Shown here in pieces: positions 44,091 to 54,829 of a stretch of DNA of 64,000 nucleotides. Made by a program: the position numbers and the translations under genes. Each line of letters begins with the position of its first letter. Positions within the stretch are counted from its first letter, which is position 1. Source of the stretch: Cotesia glomerata (Eukaryota > Arthropoda > Insecta > Hymenoptera > Braconidae); assembly GCF_020080835.1 (NCBI RefSeq), contig NW_025401443.1, positions 186,001 through 250,000 on the forward strand. The letters are read 5' to 3'. The notes below the pieces were generated by a model. The model was given only the letters and a program-made list of their open reading frames with translations, ran no database searches and had not been told where the DNA came from.

Positions 44091-44540
44091 CGAAACTATT
44101 AACAGACTTGGTCAAAAAGGACACCTCTTTTGTATGGAAAGGAGCTCAGAAAAATTCATCCAAAACATTGAAGGGAGAATTATGCGATGGATTTACGTTA
44201 CAATATCCCGATTTCAGAAAACCGTTCATCGTCACGACAGATGTGTTAGAATATGCAGTGGGGGCAATATTAAGTCAAGATAAGCTTGGAGAAGATAGAG
44301 TGATGTTACGCTTCAAGGGCGATATTATCAGCTGAGCGAAATTACAATGTGACGAAGAAGGAACTACTCGCAATAATGTACACTATAGAAACATTTAGGC
44401 CGTACATCTATGGCAGGAATTTCACTTTAGTCACTGACCATCAACCATTAGCGTGGCTGAAGTTAACGAAGAGTCCTCGTGAACATCTACGAGACAAAAA
44501 CGGTCAGCTTCTATCATTAGCAGAAGTAGACATGGCAAAA
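44091..44540 (+). pseudogene. Ty3/gypsy Pol remnant: RT thumb and RNase H
   Basis: The gag tail is followed at once by LVKKDTSFVWKGAQ, LQYPDFRKPFIVTTD and YAVGAILSQDKLGEDR, which are the reverse transcriptase end and RNase H start of gypsy elements. The frame shifts near 44310, then reads SAERNYNVTKKELLAIMY, PYIYGRNFTLVTDHQPLAWL and stops resembling RNase H soon after. Protease and the catalytic RT core (about 1.3 kb) are absent, so the copy arose by internal deletion. Residues of RNase H visible are the TTD, the E of KKEL and the TDH. Confidence 0.8.
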
Positions 44541-45282
44541 AGAGGGAGGAAGGAAAACACAGAACCATCATCAACGGAGCAGGGCGGTCCAAGGAAAAGA
44601 GCACGTAGAAAAAAAACGAATGCTGAACAGAAGGGAGCATTCCGGCGACGACTCGACGTTTGACTCTGAATTCGAAAAAGAATCCCACGTAGATATGGAG
44701 CTGACGTCAGCAGTGGCAGGACTCTTGAGAATGCAGACAGAAAAAAGAAAGAGAGGACGTCCAAAAGGAAGCAAAAACAAACCCAAGATAACACCAGGGC
44801 TGCAACCGGAAAACACTCATAAGCAGCGACAATATCAAACAAGAAGTAAAGATGCTGCAGCTAAAAATAGAATGAACGAGCCACTAGAAGATTCGGAAAG
44901 TGACAAAGATACGGATTCGGCACCGGAAACACAAGGAGGCAGGTTCCAGCCATCAGAACGAGAAGAAGCAGTGATTAACGAAAGCGACGATGAAGTAATA
45001 GGATCTGAAACGCAGGACAAGGAAGTAGAGAATCGGGACTTATGGGGGCAGTTATTAACGGAAAATCCCGGAACAACGAGTACAGACGACAGCGACACCG
45101 TAAATCCAACGCATCGCGAGTTAAACGTGCCAGAAGGATACTGCACCGATCCAGAAGAAAAATCAAATGTAAAATACACCAGGCAGCACGTAACAGATGT
45201 CAACGACAACTTCGTATTCTTCCTACCTGCCAGTGGAGAGATAAACTCGGACTTAGTTGATGTACTTTTAGAAATGAAGTGA
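44541..45282 (+). pseudogene. Disordered linker ORF of gypsy element
   Basis: Two overlapping frames (to 44663 and 44620-45282) encode a highly charged, low-complexity protein with an AT-hook-like KRGRPKGSKNKP motif near residue 43 of the longer frame and a long Asp/Glu/Ser tract. It ends NFVFFLPASGEINSDLV, similar to the linker that precedes integrase in insect gypsy polyproteins. It is read as the RNase H-integrase tether, separated by a stop from the next frame. No enzyme domain is seen. Confidence 0.5.
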
Positions 45283-45288
45283 ATAAAT

Positions 45289-45846
45289 ATGGGGAATATA
45301 CAAGAAGATAATCTAGAAAAAGGCGATGTGTTAATAATAAATAAAAGAAAAAGATGGGGATTTGGAATGATATATGCAGTCAACGCCATCGGTAGAACAG
45401 ATGAAGAAGTGCTAGACACGGTCGTGTCATCGTTGAAACAGCTGGCTGAACAAAAACAATGCAAAACACTACGAATGCCTACAGGGATCGAGTTACTCAG
45501 TAAAACGATGCAAGCATACTACGTATCAAGATTGAGAGAGATATTTTCGAATACGGAAATAAAAATAATTGTATGCAGTGGAAAATTAGAAGTGCCGAAA
45601 GCTACCAATAGAAGATCACTAATAAGAAATCACCATACATCAGCTGTAGGAGGACACAAGGGCATGACGAAGACGTATCGCCGCATAAGAAGCCAATTCT
45701 ACTGGAGAACTATGCAGCAGGATGTAAGAAACTATATCAAGACTTGTTTTATTTGTCAACAGCGAAAACTCGTACGTGTAAAACCAAAAAAGCCTATGGT
45801 TATCACTGATACTCCAGAGACATGGACGAAGACATCAGGCAAATAA
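45289..45846 (+). pseudogene. Ty3/gypsy integrase zinc-binding domain (truncated)
   Basis: The 185-residue frame ends in a clear HHCC integrase domain: LIRNHHTSAVGGHKGMTKTY, YWRTMQQDVRNYIKTC and CQQRK. The N-terminal part (RKRWGFGMIYAVNAIGRTD) is the segment usually found between RNase H and integrase. After VITDTPETW the frame terminates. The DDE core that should follow is absent and the ankyrin frame starts 25 bases before the stop. The deletion therefore removed the whole catalytic core. Confidence 0.8.
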
Positions 45847-47332
45847 CCAACATCGTGCAGGACTACGGCCTGGGATACGTACCAGAATGGAACCACGGAT
45901 ATACACTTCTAGGGAAAGCCTTGGCAAAATGGAGGAAGACATCGGCGAGTGAGTTAATCAGATTAGGAGCCAAAATAGATGAAGCAGATCAAAAAAATTC
46001 AACAGTGCCCTTGTGTAGAGCCCTAGGCCGAGAAATGATGTAGGAAGCCTGGCTTCTTATACATCGAGGAGCACGACTGGATGCCGACAATGATGACAGT
46101 GGTAACCGGCCAATACACGAATTAATACTAGACAGAGATTTTGGATCAAGACGCGTAAGAGTCACGAGCAGAAGAATGTTATACCACATGATCCGACAAG
46201 GGGTGGATCTATCAGCAAAAAATAGAGAAGGTCAAGCAGCAATCTACCTAGCCGCAAAGCAAGGTATATGGGACTTATTCAACGTCCTGCTGGAGAAAGG
46301 CTCAACAATCAACCTAGAAGACGACAATGGAAGAACAGCATTATTCTACGCAGTAGAAGGAAGACAAGAGGGAAAAGTGGATAAACTACTTCGGATGGGG
46401 GCTGGAGTTATCACACTGATAACCAAGGATTGACGCCATTGATGATGGTCTTTAACAAACGGGTAGACTACATCCACGCAATAAGAGATGGCTGGAGCAA
46501 TGAGTACACAACATGCTTCAATATAGTAAAAATTTTGTTGACCTTTGGAGCAAAAGTGAACCGGTGTACCACAGAGAAAGGCATCACAGCACTGCACATG
46601 GCCACACGCAGAGGATATGAAGAAATAACCAGGATATTGCTAATCAATGGAGCAGACATCAATGCTAAGACAAAAAAAGGAAGGTACGTCCCACAGTTCA
46701 GCAGGTATCACAGAGAAGTAGCCGACATGCCAACGGGTTATGACTCTGGCATCCCGAGGAATACAAGGAACCACGGAACCCGCGGTCAGATACAAGTACA
46801 CGACCTAATCAAATGCTGACTTTTGAAGTGGCGGGCAGGAGGCAAAGAAATAGTGGAAGAATTAAAATCAGAAATAGCATGTGTTGAGGAAAAATTCGAA
46901 GACTACGAACGCGAAGTACTGAACGAAATGGAGATTATAAAGAGTAAACCTACGACAAAACAGTCGATAACCTTGTTCGACATCTGGAGGGCTTCAGAGG
47001 AGCAGATGATTGTCTACTGCAGGAACGCGGGATTCCTGAACATCCTAGAGGAGAGGTTAGGAAATACAAACAACTTCAGAGAAGAGTTGAGAGAGAAAGT
47101 GAAACGGGCATTACAAAGAAAGAAGATGATTGGTACTGCAAGAGAAGAATTAGAAGAAGTCAAGTTTCTACGCCATCTACAAGGGCATGAACTAGATAGG
47201 GTCATGAGCTACCTGGAAATAGAAGATTTGGTAAAAATACCCGAAGAACATCTCAACTACGGAAGAATAATAGTGAGAGATAAAAATACCAACAATGACC
47301 AACAACACCAGAGCATGAAACAAGTGAAATAG
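45822..47332 (+). pseudogene. Ankyrin-repeat/PRANC-like gene, broken
   Basis: The frame from ATG 45822 shows ankyrin repeats (SELIRLGAKIDEAD, QAAIYLAAKQGIWDLFNVLL, GRTALFYAVEGRQEG, ITALHMATRRGYEEITRILL with INGADINAKTKKG). It is interrupted by TAG at 46041, a one-base shift near 46411 and TGA at 46817. The last about 165 residues (EKFEDYEREVLNEMEIIKSK, SITLFDIWRASEEQ, then HELDRVMSYLEIEDL) match the layout of the PRANC domain, an F-box-like module found after ankyrin repeats in poxviruses, Wolbachia and parasitoid wasps, where it recruits ubiquitin ligase machinery in the viral cases. It directly follows the gypsy integrase remnant. As it stands it cannot make a full protein. Confidence 0.75.
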
Positions 47333-48830
47333 CTGCATAGGTGATGCAATCAGGAAATTATTATTAAATCTTAATACTATAAATTTTAATAATATATCAT
47401 AGATATATTTATATTTATATTTGTAGTTATATATATATTTATCAAATATATTTTTTCTTTCTCTCTCTTTTCCGTGCTGGAAGATAATTACATAACCAAA
47501 CTATAATAATACAGTATGCTAATTATGAACACTACTCTTAGTACAGACTATGTTTCATTTTCATTTTTCTCATCTCAAAATCCGGCCGGTAACTCTTTCA
47601 CGTATAAAATAATAAATATTCCCTAAGCTTATACTAAAATGAAACTACATATACTAACGCATTACTTGGGAAATGTAATTCCTTCCAGGACGGAAATCGA
47701 TATAAAATAAAATAAGTTACACATGTACACATATATATGTGTGAAAATTTTTCTCCATAGAGAAGGTAAAAACAACGACTGAGTACAAAAAGGGGAATGA
47801 AATAGGGATTTTGCATTAAAACCGGGATTTAATGCTCGAAATAAATTTTTCTTTTTCTTTCTGTATCTGCCGATAAGGGCCAACAATAGGACCTGACTTT
47901 AAAATAGTAATAATTCTGTAGGAATATGGGGGGTTAGAAATTATACTATCATATATGTATAGTTTCTGCTTGTGGATAGTTATTTCAATTCTGTTTATGA
48001 TCGAAAAAAAAGATTAACTGTATCAAAACGGAATTATTTTGACACGCAATTTTCACAAGTTTTTGCAAAGTTGTCGTGTTATCAAGCCCATAGCCCCCAT
48101 GAATACCACGCTCTCATCCAAATTCATCAGAAAAAAAACGAGTTTTCTGAGAAATCTCATTTAATCGATAAGAATTTTTTTTAACGCGTTCTGTAGTTAC
48201 TATTATTGATTTCAATATGCTTTTTATCCATAATTTTTTCGTTTAAATTACGAAAATTATGAAAAAGCGCTTCGCGCTTAAGGCATGCAAAATAATACCA
48301 ATATTATTGAAAATAAAAATTAAAAGGATACGATTAGGTTGTGTGGTAGATGATACCACCCAGAACTGTGAGCAAAAAGAAAATGCTCAAGCGTCAGAGC
48401 ACCACTTTTGCGCTCTAACAGTGGAATGGCCATTACCAACAGCAGCAGCAGTGACGAAGAGGATCAGCACTATTCAGCCATCAGCAAATAAAACCTGAAA
48501 ATTTTTTTTCAATGAAACAAATGAACATTAATAAATGACGAAAGGAATAAACTCACCATCAATCACGAAAATTAACAACAGCATCAGTAACAGCAACGCC
48601 ATTGGCGGCAACGGCATTGACCAGCGGCAGGAACAACAGCAGTGGCAGCCAACCACGAAGGAGTCATCGAGGAAAACCGGAAAGAATTAATAACGACAAG
48701 GAAAATTACAGACATCAGAAGGGAACTCTACTTGGAAAAGGGGTCTCTAAAGAAAAAATGTAGACAGAGGAGACAAAATCTTTAAGAAAATTTTATATTT
48801 TTTTTTCCTCTCTCTCGGTTAATTTTTCTA
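47333..48830. other. AT-rich region, no supported gene
   Basis: About 1.5 kb after the ankyrin pseudogene. It contains a TATATTTATATT-rich patch and a plus-strand frame at 48259-48498 without recognised features. A 19-codon minus-strand spliced frame near 48481-48602 (with a run of Leu) was judged too short to call. No 3' LTR of the gypsy element was found here. Confidence 0.4.
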
Positions 48831-48831
48831 A

Positions 48832-49364
48832 TCAATTGTCACGAGAAAATGTAGCTAACTGAAAAAAAAAGAGAAGAAAAAATATAGAAATAGGTAGGAC
48901 AACCCAAAAGATAACATGTGGGACCAAAATACGTACCATAGGAGCAGAAATGGACCGAGCCATGCTCACAGGGCTCTCTGACAGGACCTCAATGTCAGCG
49001 ATGTTGGACAATCTCATAGGCTCGAGCTCAGGCGAAGGCATCTGGAGGATGGCCTTAGCCAACTTCAGCTCAGGTGGCAGGAAACCACAACTCTCCTCGA
49101 TCACATGGATTGCATCTAGGGCCACCGCAGGTTGGTCAGTAGTGACCACGAGTGCGACCATAACGGCCAGACGCAACATGTCCTAGAATTTTTTAGCTCT
49201 CAAAAAAAAAAAAAAAAAAAAAAAACTTTTGGAAAATCCCTTCGCCCTACCCATATTTTTTTTTCTCCCTCTCTCTCGAATTATTACCTCTGGGCTGCAA
49301 TCGACTGCTACCCACTGGAAGAAGGTCGTAAACCCGTGGTGACCATGGTGGTAAACATGGCGAC
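48832..49364 (-). CDS. Small spliced gene A (hypothetical)
   Basis: Three exons join in phase on the minus strand: 49364-49288 (after TTTCCAG, before GTAATA), 49182-48937 (after TTCTAG, before GTACGT) and 48858-48832 (after TTTTCAG, ending TGA). The middle exon, 82 codons, starts DMLRLAVMVALVVTTDQPAV and contains GFLPPELKLAKAIL and LSNIADIEVLSE. If translation starts at its ATG (49179), the hydrophobic start could be a signal peptide. If the first exon is coding it adds HHGHHGFTTFFQWVAVDCSP. A donor at 50627 may mark a further 5' exon. No family is recognised. The DNA is richer in GC than its flanks, which supports a real gene. Confidence 0.5.
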
Positions 49365-50539
49365 CTGGAAACGCAAAATTATAATTAGTTAAATGAAAAA
49401 ATATATATATTAAATAATAAAGCTTCAGTAAGATTGAATAAGAATATTAAGTCATACAGTGAAACTAGTGAATACAAAAAAAAAAAAAAAAAAACTAAGT
49501 CCGAGCACTCAGCAAGAAAAAGTTCATTTTTTGAAATAACTCCAAAAATTATTACCGGACATTAAGTTTTATGAACACCGAAAAGCTTCCATTCTCAAAC
49601 GCGGATCAATTGAAACCAAGATAATTTTTTCTATAAATAACTCGAAATTTTTTCTTATCTGATGAAATTTTTAATAACACCAAAAAAAAAAAAATTTTTT
49701 TTTACTCGATCTTTTTTAATACGAACATACTAAAACGGGGAAACGCGTGTTTTACTACAGCAAAATTTTACCAGACAATTTTTTTTCCTTGTAAGGGAAA
49801 TAAATGGGTAAAATTTTTATAAGTATTTCAGTAGAATTAATGTTATTAAGATAAGTTGCCATAGTCATGTCTAATTGAAGAAACTGATGATCAAAAAAAA
49901 AAAAAAAAAATATCCAAAAATAATATTCTCAATTTTATTACAATTTTTCTTGTCTTACCTTTCTTTATAATGTTTGTAAACTTTTGTCACTTATCACTAC
50001 CACAAAACTTGGGTACACTTGTACAGAATTTTATTCGTTGGAACAACTCCGTTCAGTAGCTGCGTGTCGACTAATTATAATGAGATGAAATGTAACGAGA
50101 TAGGATCGTATTAACATTCCGGAGCGAGAGATAAGCACGTGAAGAGTGAACAAAATTGAAGAATAAAAACATTGGAAAAATTAACACGGGGAATCAAGTA
50201 AAATAATTGCGAAAATAAGTACACAAGAATAATATTCCTTATTAGAATCTTTATCAAAAACGGCGAAATTATAAGTGAAAGAAATAATGAGGAACTAACT
50301 CATAATATCCCAAATAAAGAACTTTGATAAGACCCACTCGTAAAAATTCTCGATACATTGTAATAATTAATTTTATTATTAAAATATAATAAATAACGGC
50401 ATAATATAAAACAAAAAAAAATTGTTACAAGTAAGACTTTCAAACGAATGCGCGACACCGGCTGCGCACCAGTTCGGGACAGATACATATAGATATACAC
50501 ACACGTACTGTTGTATCTCTTAAAGCGTTGCAAGACATA

Positions 50540-50586
<47 letters not shown>

Positions 50587-50588
50587 TA

Positions 50589-50623
<35 letters not shown>

Positions 50624-50914
50624 TTACCTCAAGAGAACTTGTAAGTCCTTTAAATCCCGTATTCACAATTCACAATTTTCACGCCTAACTCGGTCGAGAT
50701 TTAAAAAACACATTAATTAACAATAAAGAACTCTTTTGTCTCTTTTGAAAAAAGGCAATTTGGAGGCGATTCTAAGAAATTTTTTTTTTCTCTTTCAAAT
50801 CCTTTTTATTTATTTAATAAAAAAAAAAAAAAAAAAGAAGAAAAAATAATAATAGTTGAACAAATCAAAAAATAAGAAGGGAATAATATAATAAATAGTA
50901 GCAATAAGGCGCCA
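49365..50914. other. Intergenic/intronic AT-rich DNA
   Basis: A/T runs and two (AT)n tracts near 50541-50583 and 50596-50622. A GTAAGT donor on the minus strand at 50627 may belong to an upstream untranslated exon of gene A. No other coding sequence was recognised. Confidence 0.4.
50541..50622. repeat. (AT)n microsatellite pair
   Basis: Two AT-dinucleotide runs separated by GCATATGCAT. Confidence 0.9.
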
Positions 50915-51563
50915 TCAATCTCGAAGAAGATCATGGAGTTCATGGATGCTGAAAAAAAAAAAAACCTTTTCTTTCACAATTCCTTTTCTCAAAGTTACAA
51001 GAAGGAAGAAGTAGAGAACCATAAAAACTTACCGATTAGAAGCTTGGGACGAGCCAAGAAGGTCACGAGCAAGCTCTAGAAGAAACTGTTGAACCTGGCG
51101 ATAGTCCGCCGGAGTAAGCTCCACTTTGGCAACAACGGAATTCCATAATGGCCGCAGAAATCGAGGAAGAAGCGGCCGGACCAAAGCCAAAATTTTACCA
51201 AGAAGCTCGAAGGCATCCGAATACAAGTCGGCGGGAAGTGAAGCAAGATCAATCAAATAAGTAATTAGTCTCAAGGTGACCTAAGAATGAAAAAAAAAAT
51301 ATATATAATAAAACGCAAGTAGAAACGAAATAATGATAAAATTTCTGCACACGAGTAAAAGAACTTACCGGGAGAGTCAAACACCGAACATACAAAATAA
51401 ACCGCATCGTGGGAATAAATTGAACTTTGACCCATCCGTCATCATCTTCGAAATCCGCAACGAAGCGACGTGACGCTAAAAAGACACGAAAAGAGTAACG
51501 AAATTTTCACCCTTTTTGTTGTTCTTAATGAACTCGTGTCTAGAATATATTAGACTCACCCAT
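50915..51563 (-). CDS. Small spliced gene B, 130 residues (hypothetical)
   Basis: Four exons join in phase: 51563-51560 (ATG G, donor GTGAGT), 51475-51369 (after TTTTTAG, donor GTAAGT), 51280-51033 (after TTCTTAG, donor GTAAGT) and 50948-50915 (after TTTTCAG, ending TGA). All four junctions keep the frame without any stop, which is unlikely by chance. The protein starts with an acidic stretch (DFEDDDGWVKVQ), then becomes strongly helical and leucine-rich (LITYLIDLASLPADLYSD, LLGKILALVRPLLPRFLRPL, VQQFLLELARDLLG) and ends IHELHDLLRD. No signal peptide or enzyme motif is seen. No homologue is recognised. Its GC content is well above the surrounding DNA. Confidence 0.65.
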
Positions 51564-52269
51564 TATGCGAAAACAGTCCGCAGAAATTCAAAAAGTATAT
51601 GGTCACTAAATCGCGACACAAATAAGCATAAAGTGAATTTTTTCTTTTTATATCGACTTTTATCACTTAAACACACCCATGGAAAATAAATCTCGTATCA
51701 CTTAATGAACTTAACTACACTTCATAAAATATAGTTCAATGAATATTCATTTTTTTATATCGACATTCACCATTGTAAAATTATAATAATTTTTTTAAGA
51801 TGTAAATGACAATTGTAATATTTTTCTTGACTAAAATGAGTATGCGTTTACGACGGTAAATGGGCGATAAATGATAAATCTCGGCAATTAAACGGAACGT
51901 AGATGCAGTAAGTAGATTTTAATTAATTATAAATTAAGCAAAGAAGCGTCTTCTCAGAGACATAATCAAATACAGAAAGGAGAAGTTTTTCAGAAATTTT
52001 AATTATAACAATAAATTAATTCATTAAATATAAGAAAAATGAAAAGATAATGAAAAACGACTCTAAGTTGCAGGAGACTTATTTGAATAAATAAAGCATG
52101 CGCATTAGCCACTTGACAAGGCATAGACATACATCCACACGCCAGCCACCACGACAAAAAAAAAGGGATCGAATTTCCCTTTATTTTTTCTATTTCAGTA
52201 TCGCAAATACTATTCTTCTCTCTTCAAAAAGAATTTTTGTGTTGAAGAACTAACACAAGTACACAAGTT
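51564..52269. other. AT-rich spacer between genes B and C
   Basis: No reading frame of note. It may hold the promoter of gene B on the minus strand, but no specific motif is recognised. Confidence 0.4.
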
Positions 52270-52545
52270 CTAACACTGTACGAAAAATAAAGTATGAAAC
52301 TCCACCAAGAGAGCAACCCCTTTCTCAGGCCTCGAGCTGTCCTCAATTAGCATTCTCAGAATGCTACACATTCTTAAAATTTCCTGAAAATAATAAACAA
52401 ATTTTAGGAAGGATTCAGAATTAGCTATGATAATTCGTTTAAATTAAAACAAAAAATATATAATCTTATAATAACTTACCCCGTCAGTCCTATTGGAGAC
52501 TTGTAGGCATCGAGGGAAATGAGAGGTCGAGATATAATTGGACAT
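52270..52545 (-). CDS. Small spliced gene C, 59 residues (hypothetical)
   Basis: Exon 1 (52545-52480) starts with ATG and encodes SNYISTSHFPRCLQVSNRT before a GTAAGT donor. Exon 2 (52383-52270) follows a TTTTCAG acceptor and is open in phase to a TAG, encoding EILRMCSILRMLIEDSSR and a hydrophobic C-terminus. The 96-base intron is AT-rich. The protein has three Cys and no recognised domain. It lies on the same strand as genes A and B within about 4 kb, suggesting a cluster. A larger gene with further exons is possible. Confidence 0.4.
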
Positions 52546-53040
52546 GTTGAATGGAAAAAAATTTTTTTTCTCCCCTTTTCTTTGAAGATTTCTTTAATTA
52601 TTAAACTGTCACTGCTAGAGATGTGATCAGTCGGAGCGGAATAAGTATTCTAATTAAGTAGACGCAAGTGGGACCACCGGGTCCAGCATAGATAACGTAC
52701 TTAGAAAAGCACTGTCAGCACGTCTGGAGAAGCGATACAGATGAGAAAAGAATAACTCTATCCTTGTGTTCTCATATTTCATGGGGAATAAATCTACGGT
52801 AGGATATGTACTCAGTCGTTGAAAAAATGATTAAGATTTAAGAATAATTATATTTAGATAACAATAATGATTGGTAGATTAAAAAAAAAAAAAAAATCAT
52901 AATTAATAATTATAAGGGTAATTAGATAAGTAATTCGAAATTGTCGTTTCATGCCTAATGGTATTATTCATCAAAGAAAAGTAGAGAAAATCCTGTCGAT
53001 CCAGAGGAAAATATACAATTTCCTTTGTAAATTGATGCCA
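52546..53040. other. Spacer, no gene seen
   Basis: A GC-richer part near 52620-52750 resembles degraded repeat or coding DNA but no frame is convincing. The remainder is AT-rich. Confidence 0.3.
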
Positions 53041-53370
53041 TAAAAATTTTCCAGAATGAGTATAACAATAAAAAGATTGTTACCAGTGATGCTGCTGATC
53101 GTCCAGACAACACAGGCATTAATAGGATATGATTGCGGAGGAATTTCAATGAACGTGACAACGATGTCAGCAGTTACAGTAGGAGAGTGCAACATTCCCC
53201 TCAAGAACCCGAGAGAAGAAGCTGTAACTCTACAATTGCTGCAGCTAGCGGAATTCAGAAATACTGAAGTGCGGGAGTGTAGAGTAACGAACGGAAGACA
53301 AGAATATAGTCGGACTACTGAAAGTTTTCCCTTTTCGTTCCTGGGTACTTTACACGTCCCCACCACATAA
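53041..53370 (+). pseudogene. Relic of a viral-type envelope glycoprotein N-terminus
   Basis: A 104-residue frame from ATG 53056 has a hydrophobic leader typical of a signal peptide, then a segment IGYDCGG...NVTT...VGEC...LLQLAEF with Cys and N-glycosylation spacing like the N-terminus of glycoproteins from chuvirus-like mononegaviruses. Related genes are known as captured env genes in insect LTR retroelements. After about 80 residues the similarity fades and the frame ends, so only a fragment remains. No fusion or membrane-anchor region is present. The family assignment is from pattern memory. It could be the env remnant of the degraded gypsy element upstream or an independent viral insertion. 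Confidence 0.5.
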
Positions 53371-53601
53371 ATCCCCACTCTTACAAGTAACCGACGCACG
53401 CACTATTGGATAAATACGCGACAAAAAAAATAGTCCCGAAACAGACTTGTTGTCAAAGAAAGGAGGGGGGACGGGACACAAAGCCCGGTGACATACGTTT
53501 TTCGATTCTGAAAAAACGGAAGAACGTTTTATTCAATGATTTTTTTAAAATTAAATGTTATATAATTAACAGGTCTTCCAAAATCAAGAACGCCTTTTTT
53601 T

Positions 53602-53748
53602 AACTTCCCGCTAAAAATCTCAGATTTTCAAAAATCGGGAAGTTATTGTTTTCACCCCGTTTTGCAAAAATCGAGTTTTCATCAGATCTCGACGTTTGAA
53701 GGTCACAGGAAGCTTCCCTGACTATCCCCGCGAGGTTGTCACTATGTC

Positions 53749-53815
<67 letters not shown>

Positions 53816-54789
53816 GTATGTGAATCACTTATAACTTTTGAACGGTTGAACCGATTTCATCGCGGTTGGTGCCATTCGAAAGGGCTTCGCCAAACTTAGA
53901 TTTCCTGAGAATTTGAACCGATTCGGACCGATAGATTTTGAGAAATTTTGAAAAATCTCAAAAAAAATTAGAAAAAAATCATTTTTGAAAGTGGTTTTTT
54001 TGGAATATCTTTTAAACGGCTCGATTGATCAATTTCAAAAACTAATCAGCTCTTAACGTCAAGAAACCACGCCGATCGGCGCTAATCCGGTCAAAATCGG
54101 TTGATTCGTTCGAGAGATAGCGTGAACGAAATAAAACCGAAAAAACTGTTTTTTTCACATACCTTCGTCATTTCTTCTCGGATCGTTTTTGATGATATAG
54201 AATAATTTTAGAGGTTAAAAAACCGCGTCGATTGCCGCCGAAAACGTGGAAATCGGTTGATTAGTTCGAGAGATATCCTCGACGAAATATTTGGAAATAA
54301 GGATTTTTTCAACATAACTTCGACATTTTTTGGAATAACTTTCAAACAGCTCTACCGATCGATTCCAAAAACTAATCAGCTCTTAACATCATAAAACCAC
54401 GTCGATTGCCACCAAGCTGGTCAAAATCGGTTGATTCGTTCGAGAGATATCGTGAACGAAAGAAAACCGAAAAAAGTGTTTTTCAGAGTTACTCGAAATT
54501 TCTAGTTTGACCAATTGAAACTTAGAAATTATTTATAAGGCTTAAAAACTACGTAGAATGCCGCCAACCGCGTAAAAATCGGTTCATTCATTCAAAAGTT
54601 GTTGCGGTATGAACATTGAAAAAGGAGTGTTTCATGAAACTTCTATCCGACTTTTGAGCTCAAAGAGCTCAAAAGCATAGAAAAGGTATCTTTTTGAGCT
54701 CGGAGAGCTTAAAACAACACACAGATTGTACTTTTGAGCTCGAAGAGCTCAAAAAAGCGGCCAGGTATTAACGGAATTAGCGGGAAGTT
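53602..54789. mobile_element. Non-autonomous TIR element, AACTTCCCGCTAA ends
   Basis: The ends AACTTCCCGCTAA (53602-53614) and TTAGCGGGAAGTT (54777-54789) are exact inverses. A (TG)n tract lies at about 53753-53813. The interior repeats phrases such as AAAATCGGTTGATTCGTTCGAGAGATA three times (split here for length) and GAGCTC-rich blocks near 54650-54760. No open frame is seen. A truncated copy is at 24839-25026. The superfamily is not assigned. Confidence 0.8.
53753..53813. repeat. (TG)n microsatellite
   Basis: About 60 bp of TG dinucleotides inside the AACTTCCCGC element. Confidence 0.95.
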
Positions 54790-54829
54790 GCAGGGATGGC
54801 CTTTAGGGTCAACCGTTTTCCTAATTTTT

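Noticed and set aside
48481..48602. A two-exon minus-strand peptide with a leucine-rich start and good Kozak context
   Set aside because: Only 19 codons result after the plausible splice. Too short to separate from chance.
47333..53400. A 3' LTR closing the gypsy element at 41641
   Set aside because: No second copy of TGTGACGGGTGGG or its end was found. The solo LTR at 56942 differs in sequence and has its own target duplication.
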